Shown piece by piece: positions 1-9,203 of a stretch of DNA of 24,519 bases. Under the pieces are notes generated by a model. It was not told the DNA's origin, made no database searches, and worked only from the letters and a program-made list of their open reading frames with translations. The stretch covers positions 1 to 24,519 of the forward strand of contig CAZGSG010000062.1 of the NCBI GenBank assembly GCA_964528095.1, written 5' to 3'. The stretch's first letter is position 1. Every line of letters starts with the position of its first letter. The translations under genes and the position numbers were made by a program. The stretch comes from CAZGSG01 sp964528095 (GTDB taxonomy: Bacteria; Bacteroidota; Bacteroidia; Chitinophagales; Chitinophagaceae).

Positions 1-524
1 TTTTGGCCTTTGGGATAACTGAGGTATTTCCCGGTATCAAAGACATAATAAATCTCTTTTTCAACATCTTTTCCTGTATCCGATCTTCTGCTTCCTTTCC
101 ATATCTTGCCAGACAACTGGTTTGTTTCTGGGATTTTTTTTGTGCTGAAATTATCCACCACATACACCCCAACGATTCCCTCCGGTGTTTTAATCGAAGA
201 GAGCCGGTCGAGGTAATCTTTTTCTTCCAAGAAAAATACATACTCTCCGCTGTTGATATTGATGGTATACTGCTTTTTGCCAGTACTGGTTTTTATGAAC
301 GTATAGGGTAATTGCTGAACCTGGTCGATTGTATAGATGTGAGCTACTGCCTGGTCAAAAGTTATAATGAAATTTTGTTGAATACTGGCATTGATCCGAT
401 CCTTTATCAATCCTGTTACATAATAATCTTTAATGTCTACCGATTGCGCGTTTACGGCTTCAACAAAGCCCAGCAGAACAGGCATTAACAGGAATCGCCA
501 GCTTAGTTTTAGTGCGTTATTCAT
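1..524 (-). CDS. Secreted protein of unknown function (C-terminus outside window)
   Basis: An open reading frame runs leftward from an ATG at 524-522 and is still open at the window edge, giving 174 codons. The product begins MNNALKLSWRFLLMPVLLGF and continues to VNAQ, a typical signal peptide with probable cleavage after about residue 27. The mature part is mixed, with many aromatic and beta-prone stretches (for example YTININSGEYVFFLEEKDYL) and no membrane helix, so a periplasmic or surface protein is likely. I recognise no family. It lies 166 bases downstream of another secreted minus-strand gene and may share its transcript, but no stop-start overlap supports tight coupling. The gene is real because the signal peptide and continuous frame agree; its role is unknown. 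Confidence 0.75.
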   Translation of the reverse strand, partial: MNNALKLSWRFLLMPVLLGFVEAVNAQSVDIKDYYVTGLIKDRINASIQQNFIITFDQAVAHIYTIDQVQQLPYTFIKTSTGKKQYTININSGEYVFFLEEKDYLDRLSSIKTPEGIVGVYVVDNFSTKKIPETNQLSGKIWKGSRRSDTGKDVEKEIYYVFDTGKYLSYPKGQ

Positions 525-690
525 AATTTTAATTTATAAAGAGTGATGAAAAGATCGGTTGCCTCTTTAACCTGGTTGTTTTTACTGATCCCTTATTCGA
601 GAATTTCAGGTATCGTTCCGCACATCCCAATGGGCTATTATGTTTATCAATACCACCAATTTCAGTAATGTGTTTTTCATATCCCGTAAT

Positions 691-1806
691 TTATTTCCTG
701 AGGATAGTTACACGACGAACTGCTTGTTTTTTTGGTTCCGGCTTTATACTGTTGCTACCTGGCGGCAACGGTTTCGGGTTCAGTGTATTCCCTTTGGACC
801 TGGGAGGATCATTGCCTGGTGGCAAGGGCTGTGGATTAAGTCGTGGCTTTGGTTGCGGGGATACAGGCTTATCTTTTAATACCGGGCTGGTTGCAGTATT
901 GTGCTGTTTTGTCCCATTGACGGCCTCTGCCAGGGTCTTTGGTTTTAACGCAGGTTTATTGACTAACCGTTGTACCTGAGGGGACACAACTTCATTTTGA
1001 AGAGATTGTTGATTTCGCCTCAATGCGCTCCCTATAATTGTATGTGGATGCCTGACTATTAAGTTCCCATTATTTACATCAATGGTACAGTGCAGGGAGT
1101 CGTTGCCGTCGATACGAAATTCTTCTGCGAGAAAGGCCTCTTTCAATAAAGGCTGAATAGCGGCGACCAGGTCTCTATTCAGCACACCGGCCATATTTGC
1201 CGATGATTTTCTCATGTCCGGGAAAAAACCCTTTTCGTTACTGAAGGCACTATAGACCTTATTACAAAGCATTACCAATGACGCGGGTGTATTATCGGCT
1301 TTGATCGTGTAAGCCATAACCTGCATTCTTGCGTTTTCACAAATGAAAGTTTGAGGATTACGCACGTCTCTGAAGCTCATAAAAAACAGGGCGTCCCAGG
1401 TAAAATCGAAACGGGGATCAGCATAGCTACCCAATATACCGGGAGTGGTAACTTTAAAATTCGCATTATTACCTTTCATATTCATAACAAAAGTAAAATC
1501 GCCAGGCTCATGCCCGTTATCCGCTTCAAAGCTGATATCATCTGTAAGGCGCACCTGTAATTCTCTTACATGTTCCCCCGTACTATTGTGCACATTGTTG
1601 ACAATGGCATCTTCCACAATTTTTTGAATTTGCGGCTTATAGTTTTTGTAAAATGCCAGACACTGACCGGCCAGCAAAGTCGGATGCTGGTAAAGGATTT
1701 TTGAGCCACTCATGATCTGTATACCTCCCGCAGGAATGAGTTGCCCCTGCGCCATAGAACTGGCTGGCAGAAGAGCAATTAGTAAACCAATAAATAGTTG
1801 TTTCAT
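691..1806 (-). CDS. Secreted protein with LNPxPLPPG-repeat proline-rich tail
   Basis: The 371-residue product opens with a clear signal peptide (MKQLFIGLLIALLPASSMAQ), cleaved near residue 20. Residues about 20-270 form one globular region without recognised motifs. From about residue 285 the chain is low-complexity, rich in Pro, Lys and Asn, and carries LNPQPLPPG and later LNPKPLPPG, two near-identical nonapeptides about 19 residues apart. The last residues are basic (RRVTILRK). The tail is probably extended and could bind a partner or cell wall, which is inference. I know LNPQPLPP-type motifs only as recurring features of uncharacterised bacterial proteins. The start is chosen by the signal peptide. 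It lies between two other minus-strand genes, with 125 bases to the upstream one. Confidence 0.8.
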   Translation of the reverse strand: MKQLFIGLLIALLPASSMAQGQLIPAGGIQIMSGSKILYQHPTLLAGQCLAFYKNYKPQIQKIVEDAIVNNVHNSTGEHVRELQVRLTDDISFEADNGHEPGDFTFVMNMKGNNANFKVTTPGILGSYADPRFDFTWDALFFMSFRDVRNPQTFICENARMQVMAYTIKADNTPASLVMLCNKVYSAFSNEKGFFPDMRKSSANMAGVLNRDLVAAIQPLLKEAFLAEEFRIDGNDSLHCTIDVNNGNLIVRHPHTIIGSALRRNQQSLQNEVVSPQVQRLVNKPALKPKTLAEAVNGTKQHNTATSPVLKDKPVSPQPKPRLNPQPLPPGNDPPRSKGNTLNPKPLPPGSNSIKPEPKKQAVRRVTILRK

Positions 1807-1931
1807 ATCGAAGAAGTTTAATAGTCGTTACACATTAGGACTGATAGGATACCTGCCGGCTGTATTTTAAATATGCTGTCATCTTTGTTAATGATTGTCA
1901 TGTGATATTGCTGTTTTATTCCTACGCGGAT

Positions 1932-2750
1932 CTAAGGCTTTGGCAATATTGTGTTCCTGCTCAGCAAAACAATACCTATCCAGTATGCCGGAGCCATCGC
2001 TATTGCAGGCACCATAAAAGGAAAATAATACTGGAAACCATAGCCAATGAATAACATGCAAAAGCTTATCCCGATAGCACAAAACAGTAAAATGAGCCAG
2101 GCCTGCCATTTCTTAATACTTTTTTGAACTAACAATAAAAAACAAAGTCCGCCTGCTGCTATATACAAGAGTATGCGTGCAACGGCTCTCAAAACATGAT
2201 GAAAATTATAGGAAGGGAAAAAATCCTCTGGCCGTTTTCCGGCAGCCATCCAATCCTTCATTTGATTACCAAAACTCCAGGAGTCATAGTTATCCCATAG
2301 ATTAAATAACGCTGTAGCAAAAAACACAATAGCCATAATCTGGCCTATCAATGTCGGGTAGGCTTTCAGGTAAATGATCATAAGATACGCGGCAGCGCAG
2401 AAAACGAGCACTGCGAGTAAAAGCATTCCATACCTGAACCGTTCTATGCCGAGGAACTGCAAAAGGGCCGGGCTTTCTCTGGGTGGTCCCAGGTGTAACG
2501 GGAACAACACGAGGACGCCCAAAGCGAATAATGACCAGGCAGGCAGGTTAAGCGCGGATAACCGGCTTTTTGTTCTTCCCCCGATCAATAGCATAAGCGA
2601 TACCATAACCAGTCCTGTCAAAACCCCAGTCAACAGGTAAGTAGAAAAATTGGTATTATTAATTTCTCCCAGCCAAAACGCTGTCACCGGAAGAAACGGA
2701 AGCAGTATCAATACAATAGTTGCGACTACGCGAATAATTTTCATGATCAT
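1932..2750 (-). CDS. Polytopic inner-membrane protein of unknown function
   Basis: The 272-residue product is strongly hydrophobic, with about eight likely membrane helices near residues 6-25, 36-57, 70-87, 106-128, 132-150, 188-208, 214-234 and 240-262. A longer soluble segment between helices five and six contains SWSFGNQMKDWMAAGKRPED and then FFPSYNFHH. No transporter, kinase or enzyme signature was recognised. Two ATG codons sit one codon apart at the start (M-I-M), and either could be used. It is the first of three minus-strand genes and is divergent from the sensor kinase operon at 3127, with a 376-base gap between. It is confidently a membrane protein; the function is unknown. Confidence 0.75.
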   Translation of the reverse strand: MIMKIIRVVATIVLILLPFLPVTAFWLGEINNTNFSTYLLTGVLTGLVMVSLMLLIGGRTKSRLSALNLPAWSLFALGVLVLFPLHLGPPRESPALLQFLGIERFRYGMLLLAVLVFCAAAYLMIIYLKAYPTLIGQIMAIVFFATALFNLWDNYDSWSFGNQMKDWMAAGKRPEDFFPSYNFHHVLRAVARILLYIAAGGLCFLLLVQKSIKKWQAWLILLFCAIGISFCMLFIGYGFQYYFPFMVPAIAMAPAYWIGIVLLSRNTILPKP

Positions 2751-3126
2751 GACCAGGTATTAAATGTTAAATGTTTTTTTACACGAATTCTCAAAACTTC
2801 CCGTAATAGATGACTTCGTATGACAGGGTAAATGTATCCTGTCAACAAAACCTGGTAGCAGCAGACTGTATAAATGGGCATCCTTAGTGTATGAGCAGCA
2901 GGATTTTCGTACAAGCACCGCATAGAACGATTTAAACATTCAAAAGCCCGTGAATGAATGAGTATAGTGATGGTCCAGCCCATTTTTTATACCATTTACA
3001 CAATAAAGACAACGGCTTATACACTTGCCGCGTGCTGCCTATTTTGTTTTATTAGTTTTATATTTAAGCCAGCAATGCCCACCGGGAAGGAAGAACCGGT
3101 CAGCGCTTGCGCACTTACATTAATCA
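2751..3126. other. Divergent intergenic region
   Basis: This 376-base gap separates a minus-strand membrane protein gene from the plus-strand sensor kinase, so it should hold promoters for both directions. A TATTTTG stretch lies near 3040 but departs from the TAnnTTTG consensus, so I do not call a promoter. The short open frames here lack recognisable protein character. Confidence 0.5.
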
Positions 3127-5316
3127 ATGAAGCACTCCTATTCCCGACCGGATGGTATACTATTGTTGCTGCTGTGGAACATGCTTTTTATTTCCATAGG
3201 ACAAAGAGGATGGACACAGATCACCGCTAAAAAGAAGGTGGATTCTTTGCACTATTTGGTACAGCATGCACTTAATGAGGAAGAAAAAGCCAGCCTGTAT
3301 AAAGATCTTTCCTTTGCCTACCGGTTATATGACCCTGAAGACGGGATTGCCTATGCCAACAAAGGCATAGCGCTTGCGAAAGGAAACAACAGCACATCGA
3401 TCCTGGCAGATTGTTATCTCAGCAAAGGACTCAACCTGATGCAAACAGGCAGATCAGCCGAAGCCCTGGAGGCTTTTGAACACTCAATGACAATGGCGAC
3501 TGCTGTAAAAAATAAGGTAATGATGGCTAATGCCAAAAGCGGGATTAGTTTGGTTTATGGGATAACCGGTAAAACCAAACTGGCACTACAATACCTGCTG
3601 GAAGCGCTTAACGAAATTGACAATGAGAATGCTCCTGTATCATTAGGAAATATATCAAACCTTATAGGCAATATCTACCAGCAACAAGCTGTATATCCAA
3701 AGGCGCTGGAATATTACCTAAAAGCACTGAAGTATCTTACTCTGACAAAGGACCCTATAAGTATAGCAGAGGCCAACTCTAATTTAGGCAACAACTATAA
3801 TTTTGGCATGGCCGACTATGTGCAGGCGATGAATTACTACCAGCGTGCGCTTGCATTATATGAAAAAGAACAATATAAAAAAGGAATTGCCACGATCACG
3901 ATGAATATGGGTACCCTGTATTATACACAGGGAAAGATGGATCACGCCCTTCAATATTACTTAATAACAGACTCTTTAATAGGGAAAGACTCAGTTGAAA
4001 ATATAATAACGAGCGATAACAGTCTGCCTTATTTATACAACAACCTCGGAGCTATTTATACGGCAAAAAATGAATTCGACAAAGCAGGGTTTTACCTGGA
4101 AAAGGCAATAGCAATAGCGCTGAAATGTAAAATAGAAGATAACATAGCTCTTGCCATGCATTCGATGGGAGAACTTTACTTTAAGAAGGCGAATAGTATA
4201 ACATACGAACAACAAAAAACTGTTCTACTGGCAAAGGCGGCAGAATATATTGAAGATGCCGCCAAACGATATCTCAACACTGGCAGTCTGCAGTTCTATC
4301 CACTCGCCCAGTTCCAGTTATCGGAGATCTACCGGGCGCAGAAGAGATACGACAGGGCCTTTGCTGCTCTTACTGAACATACCCGGTATAAAGACAGTTT
4401 ATTCAACCGGGAAAAGGAACGTGAATTTGCCCGGCGTGAAGTAGAGTTTGAATATGCGCAAAAACAGGACTCCTTAAAAATAGAGCAGGTTAAAAAAGAC
4501 ACGGCAGCAAGCTTTCGGTTGCGGCAACAATGGTTATACAGCGGAATAGTCTTGCTGGTGCTGGTAACACTAGCCTGTTTTTATTTTTACCGCAACCGGG
4601 CACAACAAGCCCGGTTAAAAGCTGAGCTCGCCTGGAAAAAAGCGGAACAGGAAAAGACAGCGGCCGAGTTCCAGGTTGGCATCAGTAACGCGGCACTTAG
4701 TTCACTCCGGTCACAGATGAATCCACATTTCATATTCAATTGCCTGAACTCCATAAAACTTTATGCCGCGAAAAATGATAGCCAGGCCGCTACCAGGTAC
4801 CTCTCCAAATTTTCAAGATTAATGCGACTGGTATTGGAGAATTCTAAAACAGAAATGATCAGCTTAGCGCAAGAGGAAGAAACTTTAAGACTATACCTTG
4901 AAATGGAAGCCATGCGTTTCAAACAAAAATTGCAATTCCATCTTGAAATCGATCCTGGTATTGATAAAGAATATACTGAACTCCCGCCAATGCTGATACA
5001 ACCATATATTGAAAACGCGATCTGGCACGGGCTCATGCATAAAGAAGAAGGCGGTAGAATTGACGTTCTTTTTGAAGAAGTGAATGATACACTGATCGTA
5101 ACCGTACGGGACAATGGGGTTGGCCGGGTGAAAGCTGAAGAACTAAAAAGCGAATCGACCCCGGGTCACAAATCTTTTGGGACACATATTACAAACGAAA
5201 GACTGGAATTACTTAATAAAAAATATGGCATCCATACTTTTATTACTATTCATGATCTTTATGAAGAAGGAAAAGCTACCGGTACAGAGGTAATCATACA
5301 AATTCCTGTTGCTTAA
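3127..5316 (+). CDS. TPR-containing sensor histidine kinase, LytS/YehU type (His_kinase family)
   Basis: The 729-residue membrane kinase begins with a hydrophobic signal segment (residues about 10-30), followed by a long periplasmic TPR array (about 50-430, with repeats such as ALEYYLKALKYL and AMNYYQRALALY). One membrane helix lies near 469-490 and a short coiled coil near 490-520. The kinase core follows. The phosphoacceptor is His534 in MNPHFIFNCLNSIK, the hallmark of the LytS-type His_kinase family. The N box is around Asn630 (QPYIENAIWHG) and the G box at Asp662-Gly666 (DNGVG) in the ATPase domain. Proteins of this design sense a periplasmic or cell-envelope signal and phosphorylate a LytTR regulator. 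The partner gene starts 14 bases after the stop, so the two are an operon. The ligand is unknown. Confidence 0.93.
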   Translation: MKHSYSRPDGILLLLLWNMLFISIGQRGWTQITAKKKVDSLHYLVQHALNEEEKASLYKDLSFAYRLYDPEDGIAYANKGIALAKGNNSTSILADCYLSKGLNLMQTGRSAEALEAFEHSMTMATAVKNKVMMANAKSGISLVYGITGKTKLALQYLLEALNEIDNENAPVSLGNISNLIGNIYQQQAVYPKALEYYLKALKYLTLTKDPISIAEANSNLGNNYNFGMADYVQAMNYYQRALALYEKEQYKKGIATITMNMGTLYYTQGKMDHALQYYLITDSLIGKDSVENIITSDNSLPYLYNNLGAIYTAKNEFDKAGFYLEKAIAIALKCKIEDNIALAMHSMGELYFKKANSITYEQQKTVLLAKAAEYIEDAAKRYLNTGSLQFYPLAQFQLSEIYRAQKRYDRAFAALTEHTRYKDSLFNREKEREFARREVEFEYAQKQDSLKIEQVKKDTAASFRLRQQWLYSGIVLLVLVTLACFYFYRNRAQQARLKAELAWKKAEQEKTAAEFQVGISNAALSSLRSQMNPHFIFNCLNSIKLYAAKNDSQAATRYLSKFSRLMRLVLENSKTEMISLAQEEETLRLYLEMEAMRFKQKLQFHLEIDPGIDKEYTELPPMLIQPYIENAIWHGLMHKEEGGRIDVLFEEVNDTLIVTVRDNGVGRVKAEELKSESTPGHKSFGTHITNERLELLNKKYGIHTFITIHDLYEEGKATGTEVIIQIPVA

Positions 5317-5330
5317 AAACAGTATGAAGA

Positions 5331-6068
5331 ATGAAAAATATCAGAACAGTATTGATTGATGACGAGCCGGATAGTATTGAACAGATGCAGCTGCTTCTGG
5401 CCGCCTATCCGCAGATCAGTATTATCGCTACTTTCACCAATCCGCTTAAGGCCCTTGATCAACTTGAAATGCTCAGTCCCGACCTGATTTTCCTTGACGT
5501 GGAAATGCCACAGATGAACGGATTTGATCTGCTTGAACGTATCCGGCATCTCAGCCTGAACATTGTCTTCGCTACCGCCTACAACGAATTCGCATTGAAA
5601 GCATTTCGCTTCAATGCGCTGGATTATGTGGTGAAACCTGTAAGCCAGGAGGAAATGAATGAGGTTATTGCCAAAGCAGATCGCCATCAAACCGTTCACG
5701 AAATGCAGTTGCAGCAATTAAAACAACAACTGCGCCAGGGACATATCAGTAAAATAGCTATTCCCGGACAACACCAGGTAAGTTTTGTCGATATAAAAGA
5801 TATCGTTTATGCAGAAGCATCAGGCAACTACACGCTGATCGTCTTAAGCGATCAGCAACAACATCTGGTTACCCGCAAGTTGAAAGAATTACAGGATGTA
5901 CTGGAGGAACAATTTTTCCTGCGTATCCATCGTCAATACATTGTAAACCTTAATATGGTTAAGTCGTTCAACAGAAATGAAAACATGTTGACAATGATTA
6001 CCGGCAACACATTTCCCGTTTCACGCAGCCAGAGAGACCGGCTAATCGAAAGTTACGGCTGGCTTTAA
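5331..6068 (+). CDS. LytTR-family response regulator
   Basis: The 245-residue product has an N-terminal receiver domain (about 1-120) with acidic pocket Asp10-Asp11, phosphoacceptor Asp56 in LIFLDVEMP, Thr82 and Lys102 in YVVKP. A C-terminal LytTR DNA-binding domain follows (about 145-243), with YAEASGNYT and FLRIHRQYIVNL motifs. It is the cognate regulator of the upstream LytS-type kinase, with a 14-base gap. LytTR proteins bind direct repeats upstream of targets. The next gene downstream, the FG-GAP surface protein behind a 421-base leader, is one possible target, which is inference only. A nearby ATG at 5324 is out of frame, so 5331 is the start. All catalytic residues appear intact. Confidence 0.94.
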   Translation: MKNIRTVLIDDEPDSIEQMQLLLAAYPQISIIATFTNPLKALDQLEMLSPDLIFLDVEMPQMNGFDLLERIRHLSLNIVFATAYNEFALKAFRFNALDYVVKPVSQEEMNEVIAKADRHQTVHEMQLQQLKQQLRQGHISKIAIPGQHQVSFVDIKDIVYAEASGNYTLIVLSDQQQHLVTRKLKELQDVLEEQFFLRIHRQYIVNLNMVKSFNRNENMLTMITGNTFPVSRSQRDRLIESYGWL

Positions 6069-6489
6069 TATCCCGTTTACATAATTGTGCTTATCCTCGT
6101 CATAAAGTGTTCCCGGCAAATTGCCAGTATCAATATCCGTATATAATATATAACCTGCGCTATCACCTGCCCTTCCCCGATCTTATCAATCGATAAGTCG
6201 AAATATTGAACCTATCTCCGCCCACCCATTGCAATCCTTCGAAGAATCTGAAAATATCTTCTTACACTATCCGCAACCCAAACAGCCAAAAATATTGCTA
6301 ATTGTCAATAAATATTTAGGGGTATACTACTATGTTTTTTTATTCGTTTATACGTATTATATATATAACGTTCATTTCTAGCGTAGTATAAAAGAAATCG
6401 CTTTTCAGCCGCGACAGGTGACCGTGAAGATATAATAGAACCATACAGGCGCTTCCACCAACCAGGCCCCTGTATTAATTCCAATTTTT
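6069..6489. other. Long AT-rich intergenic leader upstream of the FG-GAP gene
   Basis: The 421 bases contain no plausible gene. The distal half (about 6290-6400) is very AT-rich, including TATTATATATATAACG around 6354-6369, and is the likely promoter region for the gene at 6490. No clear TAnnTTTG box was found. Its length and its position directly after a LytTR regulator make it a reasonable place to look for paired LytTR binding repeats, but none was convincingly visible by eye. Confidence 0.45.
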
Positions 6490-8982
6490 ATGAAAGCAAC
6501 CACCTTCATGTGCCTCTGTGCGCCCTGGATTTTATTACTACCCCTATTTGCCGTAGCCCAGCAACCCAGCATCAGCAGTTTTTCGCCAAAGTCCGGGCCT
6601 GCTGGCTGTACCGTCACGGTAACCGGATCAGGTTTTAATGCTGTTGCAGCCAACAACATAGTATGGGTTGGCCCGGTCAAAGCAACCGTATCAGCCTCCA
6701 CCACCACTTTGCTCACGCTTACCATTCCCGCAGGCGCGGGCAACCAGCCGATTACTGTACTCAATAGTTCCAATGGACTGAGTGGATCTTCTGCACTTCC
6801 ATTCACACCCACATTTGACGGCTGCTCTCCACTTTACAGTGGTTCATTTGGCAGCAGGTTAAATTTTACGGCGGGCACCACCACCAGGAGTGTATTATTT
6901 GCTGATCTGGACAGAGATGGTAAAGCTGATATGATAGCCACCAATACAGGCACAGCTACTATGTCGGTATTTCGGAATACTAGCGTTGGTGCTACCATTG
7001 CTTTTGCAACGAAAATAGACATAGCCACGGGTGTTGCCGGCTCAGGTGCGTCCGGTTTGGCGACCGCCGATCTGGATGGTGACGGCAGACTCGATGTAGT
7101 GACCGGTAATTATAATACACAGAATATATCCGTGCACCTCAATACAACTGTTGGCGCTACGATATCTTTTGCGGCAAAACTGGATCTGGCCTGCCAGGTC
7201 AATCCTTTGGGTATTGCTGTCGGCGACCTGGATGGTAATGGTAAACCGGATATTGCCGTTGCCAATTTTAGTTCAGGCTCAGTAACTGTTTATCGCAATA
7301 CATCTACCGTGGGTGCCGCTTCTTTTGTAACCCAGACACTGACCGGTTTTACCGGACCCCGTGAACTGGCCATTGCTGATGTAGATGGTGATGGCAAACC
7401 AGATCTGCTCGTAGCCGACGAGGGCGCGTCCGTAATAGCTGCCCGTCATAATACCTCTGTATCCGGTACAATAAGTTTTTCACCAGCCATAACTTATCCA
7501 ACAGGTGCCAGTCCCCGTGGTTTATCATTGGGAGATCTGAATGGTGATGGTAAACTGGATATCGCCGTAGTCAATCTCGCTGGCGCATCAGTATCTGTAT
7601 TACGTAATACCAATACAATATCGGGTACAATTTCTTTTGCCACTAAAGTGGATTATACTGCCGGCACAAGTCCGCGCGAAGTGATCATCGGCGATATGGA
7701 TGGTGACGGCCGACCCGATATGGCTGCTGCGAATAATACCAGCGCAACTGTATCGTTGTTTCGAAATACATCGGCAGGCAGCAGCATTTCCTTTGCAGGA
7801 AAAGTTGATCTTGCTACAGGCAACAATGCGTTGGGTGTTGCACTCGGTGATCTTAACAATGACGGCAAACTCGATCTTGCAGTGGCCAGCAGTTCCACAG
7901 GCACAGTCGGTATATTACCCAATATATCCCCTACTTCAACGCTATCCGGTATTGCGCCCGCCATCACCACAGGTACTGTATGCGACAACAGTACCTGGAA
8001 AACAATTTATGATCCGGTAACCAATGGTGTAATAGCATCGGTAAAGGATAACGGCAATAATCTTGGTGTATTGAGCGCTTCAGCATATGTAGATGTAATA
8101 CCGGGCCTGGTAAACGGACAACGATATTTGGCCAGGCATTATGTAATAACTTCTTCCACGGCACCCGTGTCAGCTGTGCAGGTGAGATTATATTTCACCA
8201 ACCTGGAACTGCTGGCATTACAGGCTGTTGACATGTTGGTGGGATCTGCCAACGATCTCAGCATTACGCAATATATGGGCCCGGGTGAAGATGGCACTTA
8301 CAATACTACAGGCGGCAGCACCGTGTTTATTCCCAAAAGCAGTATTACAGCCGGCACCGCATATGGTGGTGTCAGGTACCTGGATTTCACAGTAAATAAC
8401 TTTTCGGAATTCTGGTTGCACGGCGGTTTGATAGTTCTACCCCTGGAACTAAGCCAGTTTACAGCTGATAAAAAAACGGATGGCATTCAACTGCAATGGA
8501 CAACAGCCAGCGAACAACAGACTGATCGGTTTATTGTGGAAAGAAGTACCGATGGCTTCAGCTATCAATCGATAGGTAGTGTAACCACTGCCGGCAATAG
8601 CGGTGAAAACAAGACTTATTCGTTTAAAGATATACAACCGGCAAATGGCAGGAACTATTACCGGTTGCAGCAGGTGGGTCGGGATGGTCGCAGCCAGTTA
8701 TCACGTACTGTAGTCATTAATTGGGAAACCGGCAACCAGTTAACCATGTCACTAACATACCCTGCGCCAAGACAGGCGCGTGCGACAATAAACCGGCCAG
8801 TGAGCAACGGAAATTTGATTATCTATGATACAAGAGGAAGCCAGGTAAAACAATACCCGGTTAATGCTGCTGCAGGTACTGTAATTAATATAGATATGAA
8901 TGCATATAGTGCGGGTATCTATCCATACCAGTTGGTGATGGATAAGGGCATACTGAAACAAGGAAAAATAATTGTGCGCTAA
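6490..8982 (+). CDS. T9SS-exported seven-bladed FG-GAP/VCBS beta-propeller protein with IPT/TIG domain
   Basis: The 830-residue secreted protein has a signal peptide (1-24, ending AVAQ), then an IPT/TIG-like immunoglobulin domain (about 26-107). Seven FG-GAP/VCBS repeats follow, with calcium-loop motifs at about residues 139, 194, 246, 297, 349, 402 and 454 (DLDRDGKAD, DLDGDGRLD, DLDGNGKPD, DVDGDGKPD, DLNGDGKLD, DMDGDGRPD, DLNNDGKLD). Regular 51-55-residue spacing predicts one complete seven-bladed propeller with a Ca2+ site per blade. Residues about 480-650 are of unknown fold, and about 655-745 resemble the fibronectin-like module often found before T9SS tails. The last ~80 residues (NLIIYDTRGSQV, ending GKIIVR) fit a type A T9SS sorting domain, so the protein is probably exported and anchored at the surface. 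An adhesin or glycan-binding role is inference. Confidence 0.9.
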   Translation: MKATTFMCLCAPWILLLPLFAVAQQPSISSFSPKSGPAGCTVTVTGSGFNAVAANNIVWVGPVKATVSASTTTLLTLTIPAGAGNQPITVLNSSNGLSGSSALPFTPTFDGCSPLYSGSFGSRLNFTAGTTTRSVLFADLDRDGKADMIATNTGTATMSVFRNTSVGATIAFATKIDIATGVAGSGASGLATADLDGDGRLDVVTGNYNTQNISVHLNTTVGATISFAAKLDLACQVNPLGIAVGDLDGNGKPDIAVANFSSGSVTVYRNTSTVGAASFVTQTLTGFTGPRELAIADVDGDGKPDLLVADEGASVIAARHNTSVSGTISFSPAITYPTGASPRGLSLGDLNGDGKLDIAVVNLAGASVSVLRNTNTISGTISFATKVDYTAGTSPREVIIGDMDGDGRPDMAAANNTSATVSLFRNTSAGSSISFAGKVDLATGNNALGVALGDLNNDGKLDLAVASSSTGTVGILPNISPTSTLSGIAPAITTGTVCDNSTWKTIYDPVTNGVIASVKDNGNNLGVLSASAYVDVIPGLVNGQRYLARHYVITSSTAPVSAVQVRLYFTNLELLALQAVDMLVGSANDLSITQYMGPGEDGTYNTTGGSTVFIPKSSITAGTAYGGVRYLDFTVNNFSEFWLHGGLIVLPLELSQFTADKKTDGIQLQWTTASEQQTDRFIVERSTDGFSYQSIGSVTTAGNSGENKTYSFKDIQPANGRNYYRLQQVGRDGRSQLSRTVVINWETGNQLTMSLTYPAPRQARATINRPVSNGNLIIYDTRGSQVKQYPVNAAAGTVINIDMNAYSAGIYPYQLVMDKGILKQGKIIVR

Positions 8983-9098
8983 TGTGGATACAAATAGAGA
9001 CAGGTATGTACATCTTATCCGATAACGCCTGAAGGTCTATTGCTAAAATCCCCTATATACCAGTGATTATACGCAGCTTTAGAAATAATTTAAAAAAA

Positions 9099-9130
9099 TT
9101 TGGACAAAAGTTTAATAAAACTGAAATTTG
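9099..9130 (+). promoter_or_regulatory. Bacteroidota-type promoter candidate
   Basis: TTTG at 9099-9102 is followed after 20 bases by GAAATTTG at 9123-9130. Known Bacteroidota primary-sigma promoters have TTTG near -33 and TAnnTTTG near -7, about 17-23 bases apart, so only the first T of the -7 element is off. No plus-strand gene lies downstream before the hairpin at 9167, so any transcript starting near 9137 would be short and non-coding. Confidence 0.3.
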
Positions 9131-9166
9131 TATCGCTTAGGGCTGCGGCCTGGAGCCTACGCAGAA

Positions 9167-9196
9167 GGGCGGTTACCTCAATAGAGGCAACCGCCC
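9167..9196. terminator. Strong bidirectional hairpin between convergent genes
   Basis: The arms GGGCGGTT (9167-9174) and AACCGCCC (9189-9196) pair perfectly and extend inward through CCTC/GAGG around an AATA loop, giving about 12 GC-rich pairs. It sits between the stop of the FG-GAP gene (8982, plus) and the stop of the nuclease-like gene (9204, minus), where a shared terminator is expected. There is no long T-run on either side, so it is not a textbook intrinsic terminator, but position and stability support the role. Confidence 0.7.
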
Positions 9197-9203
9197 TCCC
9201 TGT

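Noticed and set aside
1888..2109. Minus-strand 73-codon frame
   Set aside because: Shadow of the membrane protein gene in a shifted frame on the same strand.
2747..2983. Minus-strand open frame of 78 codons in the divergent gap
   Set aside because: The product is Cys/Arg-rich with no domain or signal logic, and it overlaps the start of the membrane protein gene on the same strand; probably a chance frame.
2958..3230. Plus-strand 90-codon frame with a hydrophobic stretch before the sensor kinase
   Set aside because: It overlaps the kinase start in another frame, and the composition after the hydrophobic part is not protein-like.
3127..6068. Two-component operon considered as a novel signalling system
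   Set aside because: The kinase and LytTR regulator have standard architecture and intact catalytic residues; this is a common Bacteroidota arrangement.
6834..7988. Repeated DNA pattern inside the FG-GAP gene, considered as a tandem repeat or CRISPR-like array
   Set aside because: The periodicity of about 155 bases is the coding repeat of the propeller blades; the units diverge in DNA and there are no identical repeats with unique spacers.
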